From: CAZSPL01 sp964608735
GTDB taxonomy: Bacteria; JAJVIF01; JAPKYR01; CAZSPL01
Assembly (NCBI GenBank): GCA_964608735.1
Contig: CAZSPL010000018.1
Location: 1 to 27,578, forward strand
Length of the DNA stretch: 27,578 nucleotides
Reading direction: 5' to 3'
A program made the translations under genes and the position numbers. The first letter of the stretch is position 1, and each line of letters opens with the position of its first letter. Shown piece after piece: positions 1 through 8,160 of the stretch. The notes beneath the pieces were generated by a model. The model saw only the letters and a program-made list of their open reading frames with translations, had not been told where the DNA came from and made no database searches.

Positions 1-86
1 ATAAGTCATATTCTAATCATATTTGCTTGGCCGGACGGCTCTAATTCTTCCTCCACATGGGCCGCCTGGGCGGAGGTGCTTAAGGA
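1..86 (+). other. Upstream non-coding leader of pilB
   Basis: No gene is visible here. The only clear element is the ribosome binding site GGAGG at 72-76, ten bases before the pilB ATG. The first 30 bases are AT-rich and could hold a -10 element, but no convincing -35 partner is seen. The window may begin inside a longer 5' region. Confidence 0.4.
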
Positions 87-1901
87 ATGCCGCATGAACG
101 AAAGGAAGCTCCCCAAACAAAAAGACTGGGAGACCTCCTCGTGGAGGAAGGAATCATGTCGCTGGACAAGCTCGATGAAGCGCTAAAGGTCCAGAGGCAG
201 ACCGGAAAACGGTTGGGCGAAGTTGTAAGGGACCTCGAGATGGTTGTCGAATCCCAGTTACTCGAAGTGTTGGCGAGGCAGCTCGATGTCGACAAATTCG
301 ATTTCGGAACCGACGTGGTGGATCGTGATGCGGCGGCGCTTGTCGATCCCGATTTGATCATGCGCCACAAGGCCATGCCCGTAAAGCTCGACGGCAACGA
401 GTTATGGGTCGCGATGGAAGACCCGCTCAACCTGATGGCGATCGACGATATCCGCCTCGCCACGGGCTACGATATCAGGCCGCTTATAGCATCGCGTACC
501 GCGCTCGAACGGATGTACAACGAGATGTTCGGCGTGAGCCATGAAGCGCAGAAGCATATCGAGGAATGGAAGAAGGAAGCCCTCAAGGACGGTTCCAACA
601 TCAGGGACCTTCTGAAAGAGACCGCAAGCTTAAGTGAAATAGAAGACGCGCCGATCGTGCGTTTCGTCGAGTCGATCCTCGAAGGCGCGGTCGACCAGCG
701 CGCATCGGACGTACACCTCGAACCCAAGCAAGACAAACTTATCGTGAGGTACCGTGTCGACGGCATGCTGCATCGCGTGATGACGGTGCCCCGCGCCGCG
801 CAGTCCGCGGTTATCGCGCGGCTCAAGATCCTCGCCGGCCTGGATACGTCAGAGAGACGCCGCCCGCAGGATGGCCGTATCGACCTGAAGGTCCGCGACC
901 GCGAATACGATATCCGTTTCTCCACCCTGCCGACGCTCTACGGCGAGAAGATCGTGATGCGCCTCCTCAACAAGAGCAGCATCAGTTTCACGCTCAAGCA
1001 ACTCGGCTTCGAGCCCGAGGAACTCGAGATCTGGGATGAGATAATCCACAGGCCGCACGGGATCATCTATCTCACGGGCCCGACCGGTTCCGGCAAGTCC
1101 ACCACGTTGATAGCTTCACTTGCCACTATCGCATCAGAGAAGATAAACGTCGTGACCGTCGAAGATCCTATCGAATATCAGCTTCCCGCAATCAACCAGG
1201 TACAGGTAAACAGGAAAGTAGATTTCTCGTTCTCGCAGGCGCTGCGAACCATCGTGCGCCAGGACCCCGATGTAATAATGGTCGGCGAGACCCGTGACCG
1301 CGAGACCGCCGAGCTTGCAATCAACGCCGCCCTTACCGGCCACCTTGTGTTCAGCACGCTGCACACGAACGATGCATCGGGCGGTATCACCCGTCTGAAC
1401 AACATGGGGATCGAGAGGTTCCTTATAGTCGCGTCGGTCAACGCAATCGTCGCCCAGCGTTTGGCGCGAGTCCTCTGCAAGAACTGCCGCCAGCTTTACG
1501 AACCGAGCAAGATGGAACTCGACCTGCTGAGACCATACCTCGTGAACCTCGACGGCAACCTCAGCAAGCTGAGGTTGTACAAGGCCAAGGGATGCGAGAT
1601 GTGCCACAATCATGGGTACTACGGCCGAACCGCAATATGTGAAATACTTAATATGAGCCGCGATGTCCGCGACATGGTCATGGACAACGCCAGCGTGCAC
1701 GATATAAAGCGCAAAGCCCGGGCCCAGGGGATGAATACCCTGTTTGAAGCGGGCCTGAAGAAAGTCCTGAAGGGTTCTATCAGCATGGAGGAGTTATTCA
1801 GGATCGCCCATCCCGAGGAGGATGAATCGTCGGAGGTGACTACGGGGAGGGAAGTTCCTCTTCTCGACGAGCTGCCGCCGGAGATTCTCGGCGTAATATA
1901 G
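87..1901 (+). CDS. pilB: Type IV pilus extension ATPase PilB (GspE/PilB family)
   Basis: This hexameric cytoplasmic ATPase powers pilin polymerisation. The 604 aa are full length for PilB. An N-terminal GspE_N/MshEN-type domain (about residues 10-150) is followed by the secretion ATPase core, with the Asp box ASDVHLEP at 206-213, Walker A GPTGSGKS at 331-338, and Walker B around DPDVIMVGE at 393-401. The zinc tetracysteine motif typical of PilB/GspE and absent from PilT is intact: C464/C467 and C503/C506. The ATG at 87 has GGAGG at 72-76. The pilT gene follows after 63 bp and the platform gene pilC lies further downstream, which supports a pilus rather than a pure secretion role. GspE is the alternative name, but the retraction ATPases next door favour PilB. 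Confidence 0.95.
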   Translation: MPHERKEAPQTKRLGDLLVEEGIMSLDKLDEALKVQRQTGKRLGEVVRDLEMVVESQLLEVLARQLDVDKFDFGTDVVDRDAAALVDPDLIMRHKAMPVKLDGNELWVAMEDPLNLMAIDDIRLATGYDIRPLIASRTALERMYNEMFGVSHEAQKHIEEWKKEALKDGSNIRDLLKETASLSEIEDAPIVRFVESILEGAVDQRASDVHLEPKQDKLIVRYRVDGMLHRVMTVPRAAQSAVIARLKILAGLDTSERRRPQDGRIDLKVRDREYDIRFSTLPTLYGEKIVMRLLNKSSISFTLKQLGFEPEELEIWDEIIHRPHGIIYLTGPTGSGKSTTLIASLATIASEKINVVTVEDPIEYQLPAINQVQVNRKVDFSFSQALRTIVRQDPDVIMVGETRDRETAELAINAALTGHLVFSTLHTNDASGGITRLNNMGIERFLIVASVNAIVAQRLARVLCKNCRQLYEPSKMELDLLRPYLVNLDGNLSKLRLYKAKGCEMCHNHGYYGRTAICEILNMSRDVRDMVMDNASVHDIKRKARAQGMNTLFEAGLKKVLKGSISMEELFRIAHPEEDESSEVTTGREVPLLDELPPEILGVI

Positions 1902-1964
1902 TGAGTAACTGCCCTGCGGGGTGTTGTTATAGTATTCACCCATATCGAGAGGTAACCGGAATAA

Positions 1965-3080
1965 ATGGAATACACGATTGTTGACTTACTTGTGGAGCTT
2001 GCGGAGAGGCAGGCGTCCGACCTGCACGTCACCGTAGGAGTCCCCCCCACCCTCAGGGTGCACGGACGGCTGGTCCGTCTCGATTACCCGCCCCTCACGC
2101 CGGAGGACACCCGCGGGCTCGCGTTCTCCATCATGCGCGAGGATCAGCGTAAGCGGCTTGAAAAAGAAAAGGAGATCGACTTCGGATACTCACAGAAAGG
2201 TATCGGGCGTTTCCGTTGTAACGGATACTGGCAGAAGGGTTCCATCGGGCTTGCCATGCGCTCCATCCCGGAGAGAATCCCGTCGATGGAAGAGCTGCTC
2301 ATCCCGGAAATCATGAAGGATGTCATCCAGGAGCCCCGCGGACTCGTTCTTGTAACAGGGCCGACCGGCTCGGGAAAGACCACTTCGCTCGCGTCCATGT
2401 TGAACGTCATCAACGAAACCCGAGACTGCCACATCATAACGCTCGAAGACCCGATCGAATATGTTCATGAGCACAAGCTGTCGAACTTCAACCAGCGCGA
2501 AGTCGGCGAGGACACGCTCTCCTTCTACGGCGCGCTGGTGCGAGCGTTGCGCCAGGACCCGGATGTCATACTCGTCGGCGAGATGCGCGACCTCGAAACC
2601 ATCGCGACAGCCATCACGGCCGCCGAAACCGGGCATCTCGTTTTCGCCACCCTGCACACCAACAATGCGCCGATGACGATCGACCGAATTATCGACGTAT
2701 TCCCCTTCGGGCAGCAGGACCAGATACGCGCGCAGCTCGCAAACTGCATGCAGTGCATCATGAGCCAGTTGCTTCTCCCGCGCGCCGACGGCAACGGCCG
2801 CGTGGCGACATTCGAGATAATGCTTAACATCCCGGCCATCAGGAACCTTATACGCGAACGCAAGCTGTTCCAGATCCATTCGACGATGATGACGCATGCC
2901 AAGCTCGGCATGAGGACGATGGACCAGTGCCTGCGCGACTATTACTTCGAGAGGAAGATAACCCTCGAAACGGCAATGGCCTCCGCCAACAACCCGTCCA
3001 ACCTCCAGCGCCTTATCGCCGCGGGGCCGGGCGGGGTTACCGATGCGATGACCGACGACGCCGCGATGAGGACACAGTAA
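1965..3080 (+). CDS. pilT: Type IV pilus retraction ATPase PilT
   Basis: PilT is the cytoplasmic hexameric ATPase that disassembles pilin from the fibre base and drives twitching. The 371 aa match the family length. Visible motifs are ASDLHVT at 17-23, Walker A GPTGSGKT at 132-139, Walker B DPDVILVGE at 198-206, and the retraction signature AIRNLIRE at 291-298, which is diagnostic for true PilT. No tetracysteine zinc motif is present, as expected. The start ATG at 1965 has GAGAGG at 1947-1952. The gene sits 63 bp after pilB and is probably cotranscribed with it. The C-terminal tail after about residue 350 looks disordered. Confidence 0.95.
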   Translation: MEYTIVDLLVELAERQASDLHVTVGVPPTLRVHGRLVRLDYPPLTPEDTRGLAFSIMREDQRKRLEKEKEIDFGYSQKGIGRFRCNGYWQKGSIGLAMRSIPERIPSMEELLIPEIMKDVIQEPRGLVLVTGPTGSGKTTSLASMLNVINETRDCHIITLEDPIEYVHEHKLSNFNQREVGEDTLSFYGALVRALRQDPDVILVGEMRDLETIATAITAAETGHLVFATLHTNNAPMTIDRIIDVFPFGQQDQIRAQLANCMQCIMSQLLLPRADGNGRVATFEIMLNIPAIRNLIRERKLFQIHSTMMTHAKLGMRTMDQCLRDYYFERKITLETAMASANNPSNLQRLIAAGPGGVTDAMTDDAAMRTQ

Positions 3081-3107
3081 ATTTTCGCGGACCCGGCCGC
3101 GGACTCA

Positions 3108-3140
3108 TTGACATATCGGGAGCCGTGGGGTATATATAAT
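3108..3140 (+). promoter_or_regulatory. Candidate sigma70 promoter upstream of pilC
   Basis: A perfect -35 TTGACA (3108-3113) is followed after 17 bases by TATATA (3131-3136), which continues into TATAAT (3135-3140). This is the best promoter-like sequence in the 208 bp pilT-pilC gap, and it implies that pilC and the genes behind it can be transcribed separately from pilB-pilT. Spacing and hexamers were read directly; activity is inferred. Confidence 0.55.
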
Positions 3141-3218
3141 TAGTACCTCCTTTTGCATCGACCGGATGCCGGCTTCCCGTGAATACATTGAAAACTCTCT
3201 GGGTATTTGAAATTCTGC

Positions 3219-3248
3219 ATTCTCGTTTCCCAAGGGAAGGGGGAGAAT
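3219..3248 (+). other. Imperfect hairpin in the pilC leader
   Basis: ATTCTC (3219-3224) pairs with GAGAAT (3243-3248), and TTCC (3227-3230) pairs with GGAA (3235-3238) around a four-base loop. It lies between the candidate promoter at 3108-3140 and the pilC start, upstream of the ribosome binding site. No T-run follows, so it is not an intrinsic terminator. A role in mRNA stability or leader regulation is only a possibility. Confidence 0.25.
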
Positions 3249-3288
3249 TCACGGAAGTATCAAGCTCTTTAGAGGCTGGTGAAACAAG

Positions 3289-4512
3289 TTGAGGAAGTTC
3301 GTATTTGTAGCGAGGGACGGGTCAGGAAGCACGGTTAAGAATGTTGTCGAAGCCGACAATCCGCACACCGTGGTCGAAACACTCACGCGTGAAGGATACT
3401 TCGTGCTCAAGGTCTATGAGCGTCGCTCGCTCAAATGGAGCCCATGGGACGTAATCGACATTTTCACCAAGGTCGGACTGAAACTCCTGACCATCGCATC
3501 GAGGCAGATGGCGCTCCTCATCAATGCCGGCTTGACCATTTCCGAAACGCTCGATACGGTCGAGGAGCAGACCACCCAGCGCAAATTCTCGAATATTCTA
3601 CACAAAATACGAATGGACGTTCAGTCGGGGCGTACGCTCGCCGAATCCATGAAGAAACACCCATCGGCGTTCTCAAACTTCTTCGTCGCCATGGTTCACG
3701 CCGGCGAAATCGGTGGTGTGCTCGACCGAATCCTCGAACGCGTCGCCACATTCTATGAAAACGAACTCGAACTGCGCCATAAAGTAAAGTCCGCGATGGT
3801 CTACCCGGTCTTGGTGACCATCGTGTCTATCGGTATCACACTGTTCATGCTCGTTTACATCGTTCCGCAGTTCGCGGAGTTCTATAAGGACTTCTCGGGC
3901 GGCCAGGCGCAGCTTCCCGAATTGACCCAGAAGATGCTCGAAATTTCGGAGGAGTTCCGTTACCACTGGTATTATTACACGGTTATCCCGCTTGCAATCC
4001 TCGTAGTCCTTTGGAAATTCAGGGGCACCAAATGGGGACACCGGATATTCGACCCCGTCGTCCTCAAGCTCCCCGTCTTCGGCCCGCTCGCGAGGAAAGT
4101 CGCCATCACGCGCTTCAGCCGTACACTCGGTACTTTGCAGGAATCCGGCGTACCGCTCATCGAGGCGCTTGAAGTCACGCGCGATACATCGAACAATGTC
4201 GTGTTCGCGAACGCGATCGACTATACGCGCGACCGTATCAGGGAAGGCGAATCGATCAACGCGCCGATGAAGCGTACGCGCCAGTTCCCGCCGATGGTCA
4301 CAAACCTTGTATCGGTCGGCGAGGATGCGGGTAACCTGGAACAAATGTTATACAAGCTTTCGGACTATTACGACGTCGAGATCGATGCCACGATACGCGG
4401 GCTCGCGAGCCTTATCGAGCCGCTGCTTATCATCATCATCGGCTCCATCGTCGGTGTTATAGTAATCAGCCTCTACTTGCCGATATTCAACCTGGTTAAT
4501 ATCATCAAGTAG
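3289..4512 (+). CDS. pilC: Type IV pilus inner-membrane platform protein PilC (GspF family)
   Basis: PilC is the polytopic platform that couples the cytoplasmic ATPases to pilin insertion. The 407 aa contain two tandem GspF domains (about 60-190 and 260-390) and three membrane segments: about 170-192, 228-243 and 375-400. The start is TTG at 3289. An in-frame stop at 3280-3282 excludes anything longer, and the N-terminal MRKFVFVARD segment matches the usual PilC/GspF beginning, so a later ATG would cut into the domain. GAGG at 3272-3275 is a rather distant ribosome binding site. A candidate promoter lies 150-180 bp upstream. The gene sits between two retraction-type ATPases. Confidence 0.94.
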   Translation: MRKFVFVARDGSGSTVKNVVEADNPHTVVETLTREGYFVLKVYERRSLKWSPWDVIDIFTKVGLKLLTIASRQMALLINAGLTISETLDTVEEQTTQRKFSNILHKIRMDVQSGRTLAESMKKHPSAFSNFFVAMVHAGEIGGVLDRILERVATFYENELELRHKVKSAMVYPVLVTIVSIGITLFMLVYIVPQFAEFYKDFSGGQAQLPELTQKMLEISEEFRYHWYYYTVIPLAILVVLWKFRGTKWGHRIFDPVVLKLPVFGPLARKVAITRFSRTLGTLQESGVPLIEALEVTRDTSNNVVFANAIDYTRDRIREGESINAPMKRTRQFPPMVTNLVSVGEDAGNLEQMLYKLSDYYDVEIDATIRGLASLIEPLLIIIIGSIVGVIVISLYLPIFNLVNIIK

Positions 4513-4597
4513 AAGTAGTGCCGGGCGCGCGCCGCGGGCGCACGGCGAACGGATAGAGCGTAACTTTAGATGTAGAATCAGACAGAGGTGAACTCAC

Positions 4598-5725
4598 TTG
4601 GCAGATGCACGTTCGGTACGAAACCTGCTTAACCTGATGTACGAGAAGGGTGCCAGCGACCTCCACATCGGAGTCGACAGGCCTCCCTGGCTGCGTATTG
4701 ACGGTACCCTTAAGCCCACGGATTTGCCGAAATTGACAAACCAGGACCTTGAGGACTTCTCGAGGATCCTGCTTGGCCCGAAGAGAGAATTCCTCATCGA
4801 CGAGCAGAACGAGATCGACTTCTCATATGCCCCGGAGGATTTCCCCGGAAGGTTCAGGGTGAACCTTTACCGCCAGAGGGGCGAGATTTCCATCGCCCTG
4901 AGGCTCGTTACTTACCATATCCCGACATTCGAGGAATTGAACCTGCCGCCGATCATCCCGCAGGTCGCGCTCGTCGAACGAGGGATCATCATTATCACGG
5001 GCACCACCGGTTCCGGTAAGACGACCACCCTCGCGGCGATGACCGACCATATCAACAAGAACCGCGACGCGCACATCATCACCATCGAAGACCCGATCGA
5101 GTATTACCACTTCGATAACAGGTGCATCATCAACCAGCGCGAGGTCGGCATCGACACCGACTCGTTCATCATCGCCCTGCGCGCCGCGATGCGCGAGGAC
5201 CCCGATGTCATACTCGTCGGCGAGATGCGAGACCGGGAGACGGTACAGACCACCTTCACGGCCGCCATCACGGGCCACCTGGTCATGACCACGCTTCACA
5301 CCACGGATATCGTCTCCACGGTAAACCGCGTGCTCGACTACTACCCGTCGGATATGCAGAAACAGGCGAGGATAATGCTCTCCGAGACCCTGCATTCTAT
5401 ATTCTCAATGCGTTTGCTTCCCATGGTCGGGGGAGGTCGAATCCCGGCGATCGAGTCGATGATAGCCACCGCCCGCATACGCGACTATGTCCTCAACCCT
5501 GATGAGACCTACCTTATCCGAGAGGTCATGGAAACCAGTGAGGCGGACGGTATGAGAACGTTCGACCAGTACCTGCTCATGCTTTACAGGGCGGGTAAAA
5601 TTACGTATCAGACGGCGTTGCGCGCCGCGACGAGCCAGCACGACTTCAAGCTGCTCGAACGGAAGACGACCGAGTACGATGCGGCTATCACGCAGACGTA
5701 CTACGGCTCCGGTGATTCCACGTAA
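4598..5725 (+). CDS. Second PilT/PilU-family pilus retraction ATPase
   Basis: A paralogue of PilT, 375 aa. It has ASDLHIG near residue 19, Walker A GTTGSGKT at 135-142 and Walker B DPDVILVGE at 201-209. The PilT signature AIRNLIRE is not kept; the region instead reads IRDYVLNP..., with a downstream GMRTFDQYLLMLY segment of the type seen in PilU. It is therefore more PilU-like or a divergent PilT2. In characterised systems PilU is an accessory ATPase that works through PilT. The start is TTG at 4598 with a well-placed GAGGTG (4585-4590); no in-frame ATG lies just upstream. It is 85 bp after pilC and 42 bp before pilD. The precise PilT2/PilU assignment needs phylogeny. Confidence 0.9.
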   Translation: MADARSVRNLLNLMYEKGASDLHIGVDRPPWLRIDGTLKPTDLPKLTNQDLEDFSRILLGPKREFLIDEQNEIDFSYAPEDFPGRFRVNLYRQRGEISIALRLVTYHIPTFEELNLPPIIPQVALVERGIIIITGTTGSGKTTTLAAMTDHINKNRDAHIITIEDPIEYYHFDNRCIINQREVGIDTDSFIIALRAAMREDPDVILVGEMRDRETVQTTFTAAITGHLVMTTLHTTDIVSTVNRVLDYYPSDMQKQARIMLSETLHSIFSMRLLPMVGGGRIPAIESMIATARIRDYVLNPDETYLIREVMETSEADGMRTFDQYLLMLYRAGKITYQTALRAATSQHDFKLLERKTTEYDAAITQTYYGSGDST

Positions 5726-5767
5726 CGGCGCCGCGGATGCCTGAACATTGATTTTCTAAAGGTAGGT

Positions 5768-6718
5768 ATGTCGGCTGTAGAAATCCATGGGTCTGATTTT
5801 CTGACAGCCGGCGACAAGGCCCTGATCGTATTCATCTTCATAGTCCCGTTAATCGTGGCTTTCGTCGTCGGTTTGGTAATCGGGTCCCTAAGCAATGTCG
5901 TGGTATATCGGCTCGTTCATTACAGGTCGATATGGTCGCCACCCTCGCACTGCCCTCGCTGCCGGAATGAGATCCCCTGGTTCGACAACATCCCGATAGT
6001 TTCCTGGCTGTTACTAAGAGGGCGATGCAGGTTCTGCAAAGGACCGATTTCAATCAAATACCCCGTGGTCGAACTCATCAGCGGGCTGCTCTACGCGGGG
6101 ATCATGTACCGCTTCCTTTACGCCCCGTACCTCCCGGACGATATCGGTGGATTAAGTCTGCACTTTGACATAGCAACTATCCCGTTCCTGTTCAAGACCT
6201 TTGTGTTCGCGACATTCCTGCTCATCCTTGCGGTCATCGATATCGAGACACAGCTTCTGCCGAACCGTCTCACGATATCCGGGCTGCTAATCGCTCTCGT
6301 ACTCAGCCCCTTCGTCCTGCCTAACCGTGAGGATGTCTACCCGTTCGCGAGGGAGACCCTTTTCCATGTCGCTCCCTGGCTTGACGGGTTGCTGCAGTCG
6401 GTAACTGGGATGCTCGTGGGCGGCGGAATCATTTTCATCATCGCCATCATCGGATTCCTTATCTACAAGTTCGGCGCGATGGGAATCGGTGACGTCAAGC
6501 TTACGGCGATGATCGGCGCTTTCGTGGGGCTGACGAACATCGGGCCCGCGCTCTTCATCGGGTTCGTCACCGGCGGCGTCTTCAGCGTCGTGATGATGAT
6601 AATGAAGATGGCGGGACTTCGCTCGCTGATCCCGTTCGGCCCGTATCTCTGCCTCGGCGGCTTGATAGCCATGCTCTATGGGCCGGATATCATCCACTGG
6701 TACCTCGGGTACACATAG
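5768..6718 (+). CDS. pilD: Prepilin peptidase / N-methyltransferase PilD
   Basis: This bifunctional inner-membrane aspartic protease cleaves the prepilin leader after Gly and N-methylates the new Phe. The 316 aa carry the N-terminal methylation domain with its four zinc-type cysteines intact (C62/C65 and C87/C90). The A24 peptidase part has catalytic Asp D158 in the segment AVIDIETQLLPN and D242 in the GIGD motif (239-242). Several hydrophobic membrane segments are spread along the protein. The start ATG at 5768 has AAAGG at 5758-5762. Its substrates are presumably the five prepilins encoded directly downstream. Confidence 0.95.
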   Translation: MSAVEIHGSDFLTAGDKALIVFIFIVPLIVAFVVGLVIGSLSNVVVYRLVHYRSIWSPPSHCPRCRNEIPWFDNIPIVSWLLLRGRCRFCKGPISIKYPVVELISGLLYAGIMYRFLYAPYLPDDIGGLSLHFDIATIPFLFKTFVFATFLLILAVIDIETQLLPNRLTISGLLIALVLSPFVLPNREDVYPFARETLFHVAPWLDGLLQSVTGMLVGGGIIFIIAIIGFLIYKFGAMGIGDVKLTAMIGAFVGLTNIGPALFIGFVTGGVFSVVMMIMKMAGLRSLIPFGPYLCLGGLIAMLYGPDIIHWYLGYT

Positions 6719-7058
6719 CAAGGCAGCGTCGAACAGGGTCGGACAGGAAAGAAATGAGCGCTTCGCGGGGATTCTAATAGTGCATATTGAAGCTCCCCGA
6801 AGCAATCCGCTTTCCGCGAACAATGAATGAATCAATCCCGGGATAGTTGGAATTTTTTGATGAAGCGAACCTTTTAGCGGAACCCGGAGTCGTAAAGTTT
6901 GCATAGCGGGGAAATCGCCAGACCGGTTCCGGTCGATCCACCAAAGTTGATTCGTACGTCCTGTTGTCGCACTTTTTGTTTCGTTGTAAATTTTTCGTAG
7001 CGTTTGCTTGCGGGATCTATACCTTCAAAGCAGGAACGTTTTACGAGGAGCCAGTCAG
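6719..7058 (+). other. Intergenic region between pilD and the pilin genes
   Basis: This 340 bp stretch has no supported gene. It holds a bulged stem-loop (6760-6803: GCTTCG...CGAAGC with GGGA/TCCC inside) without a T-run, and a GACCGG/CCGGTC inverted repeat at 6921-6934 that could be an operator. AT-rich sequence around 6964-6996 may contain a weak promoter, but no hexamer pair is close to consensus. A likely position for regulation of the pilin block, by inference only. Confidence 0.35.
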
Positions 7059-8093
7059 ATGAAATCGATATTTAATACACGGCTCGATAGAACAAAAAAA
7101 GAAGAGAAAGGTTTCACCCTGGTGGAACTGCTCGTGGTCGTCACGATATTCGCGATCCTCCTCGGCATCACCGTGCCCAACTACCTGAACACCCGCCCGC
7201 AGCGGCTGCTGAGCGCGCAGGCGAACCGGCTCGGGCAGATGATACGGTTCGGACGTCTACAGGCTATTAGAGATAATGAGAATTACTATCTCGAATTCAT
7301 CCCCGAGCTCGATATGTACCGCCTTTGGGGCAAGAAGGGCTGGGATGCTTATGCCGACCCGGGGGACCTGAACGGCGACCTCGACCGCGATGGCGACGAC
7401 TACACCGACGGGGAGGACGCCGATCTATATGATGGCATCGTTGATGATCCCGATATCCTGCTCGACCCGCTGCTTCCCGAAAACCGTCCCTTAAACACGG
7501 TCGCGCCTTTGCTCAGGGTCGATCTCAACAGCGACGGTACGTTATTGGACATCTCCCGCGACCTCGACAATCCCGATTTCGTCGGCGATCAGGCGGTGTT
7601 TCCCTACGACGTCGACCTGAGATTACTTCCCCTGAGCTGGAACCCCGGGACATCGGACCTGTTCACGAGGCCCACCTGGACCGACCAGGTGAATATCCTC
7701 AGCCGCGGGCCGCTCCTCTTCATCGTGTTCTTCCCCGACGGCACGGTCTCATCGAGTTGGCAGTTCGACCCGCCCCCGGGACTCGCCGATGAAATAAGGA
7801 ACCTCCAGGGCGGACAACTCGGCGTTACCGAAATCTTCCTGACCATCCGCGGCGAATACAACACGCGCGCGCTCGATATGTATCCCGACCCGTCGGGCGG
7901 GAATTTCAACGGCTCATACGACCCGACCATCACTTTGTCGCACTGGGAAACGCTTCCTTACGAGAAAGCCATCAACGATACATACGGACGAAGGATTCTG
8001 ATCAACCATGCGACCGGGCGTATCAAGGTTGAAAATTTCGCGCCCGAATACCTCGACCGCGACCAGGACGATAACGAGCTGATGTACTTTTAA
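7059..8093 (+). CDS. Prepilin-type minor pilin, GspH/FimT-like
   Basis: Class III signal: an 18-residue basic leader ends in Gly18, followed by FTLVELLVVV with Glu at +5 and a long hydrophobic helix. The next segment, LGQMIRFGRLQAIRDNENYY, resembles GspH/FimT pseudopilins. The protein is 344 aa, about twice the usual size for this family. Residues 103-126 form an Asp-rich stretch (DLNGDLDRDGDD and onward) that looks like a calcium-binding loop. I chose ATG 7059 because CGAGGAG (7044-7050) lies eight bases before it and the leader then has a normal length; a TTG at 7008 would add 17 residues. It begins the five-gene pilin block. Confidence 0.85.
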   Translation: MKSIFNTRLDRTKKEEKGFTLVELLVVVTIFAILLGITVPNYLNTRPQRLLSAQANRLGQMIRFGRLQAIRDNENYYLEFIPELDMYRLWGKKGWDAYADPGDLNGDLDRDGDDYTDGEDADLYDGIVDDPDILLDPLLPENRPLNTVAPLLRVDLNSDGTLLDISRDLDNPDFVGDQAVFPYDVDLRLLPLSWNPGTSDLFTRPTWTDQVNILSRGPLLFIVFFPDGTVSSSWQFDPPPGLADEIRNLQGGQLGVTEIFLTIRGEYNTRALDMYPDPSGGNFNGSYDPTITLSHWETLPYEKAINDTYGRRILINHATGRIKVENFAPEYLDRDQDDNELMYF

Positions 8094-8160
8094 ATTGAAA
8101 TAAAGCTTGGAGAAAGGTTTCGAGATTTCATCGAATACTTCTCATCAGGTGTTAATGACC

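Noticed and set aside
4513..4597. GC-rich palindromic stretch after pilC as a terminator
   Set aside because: Arms are imperfect and no T-run follows. The next gene begins at once with a good ribosome binding site, so read-through is more likely.
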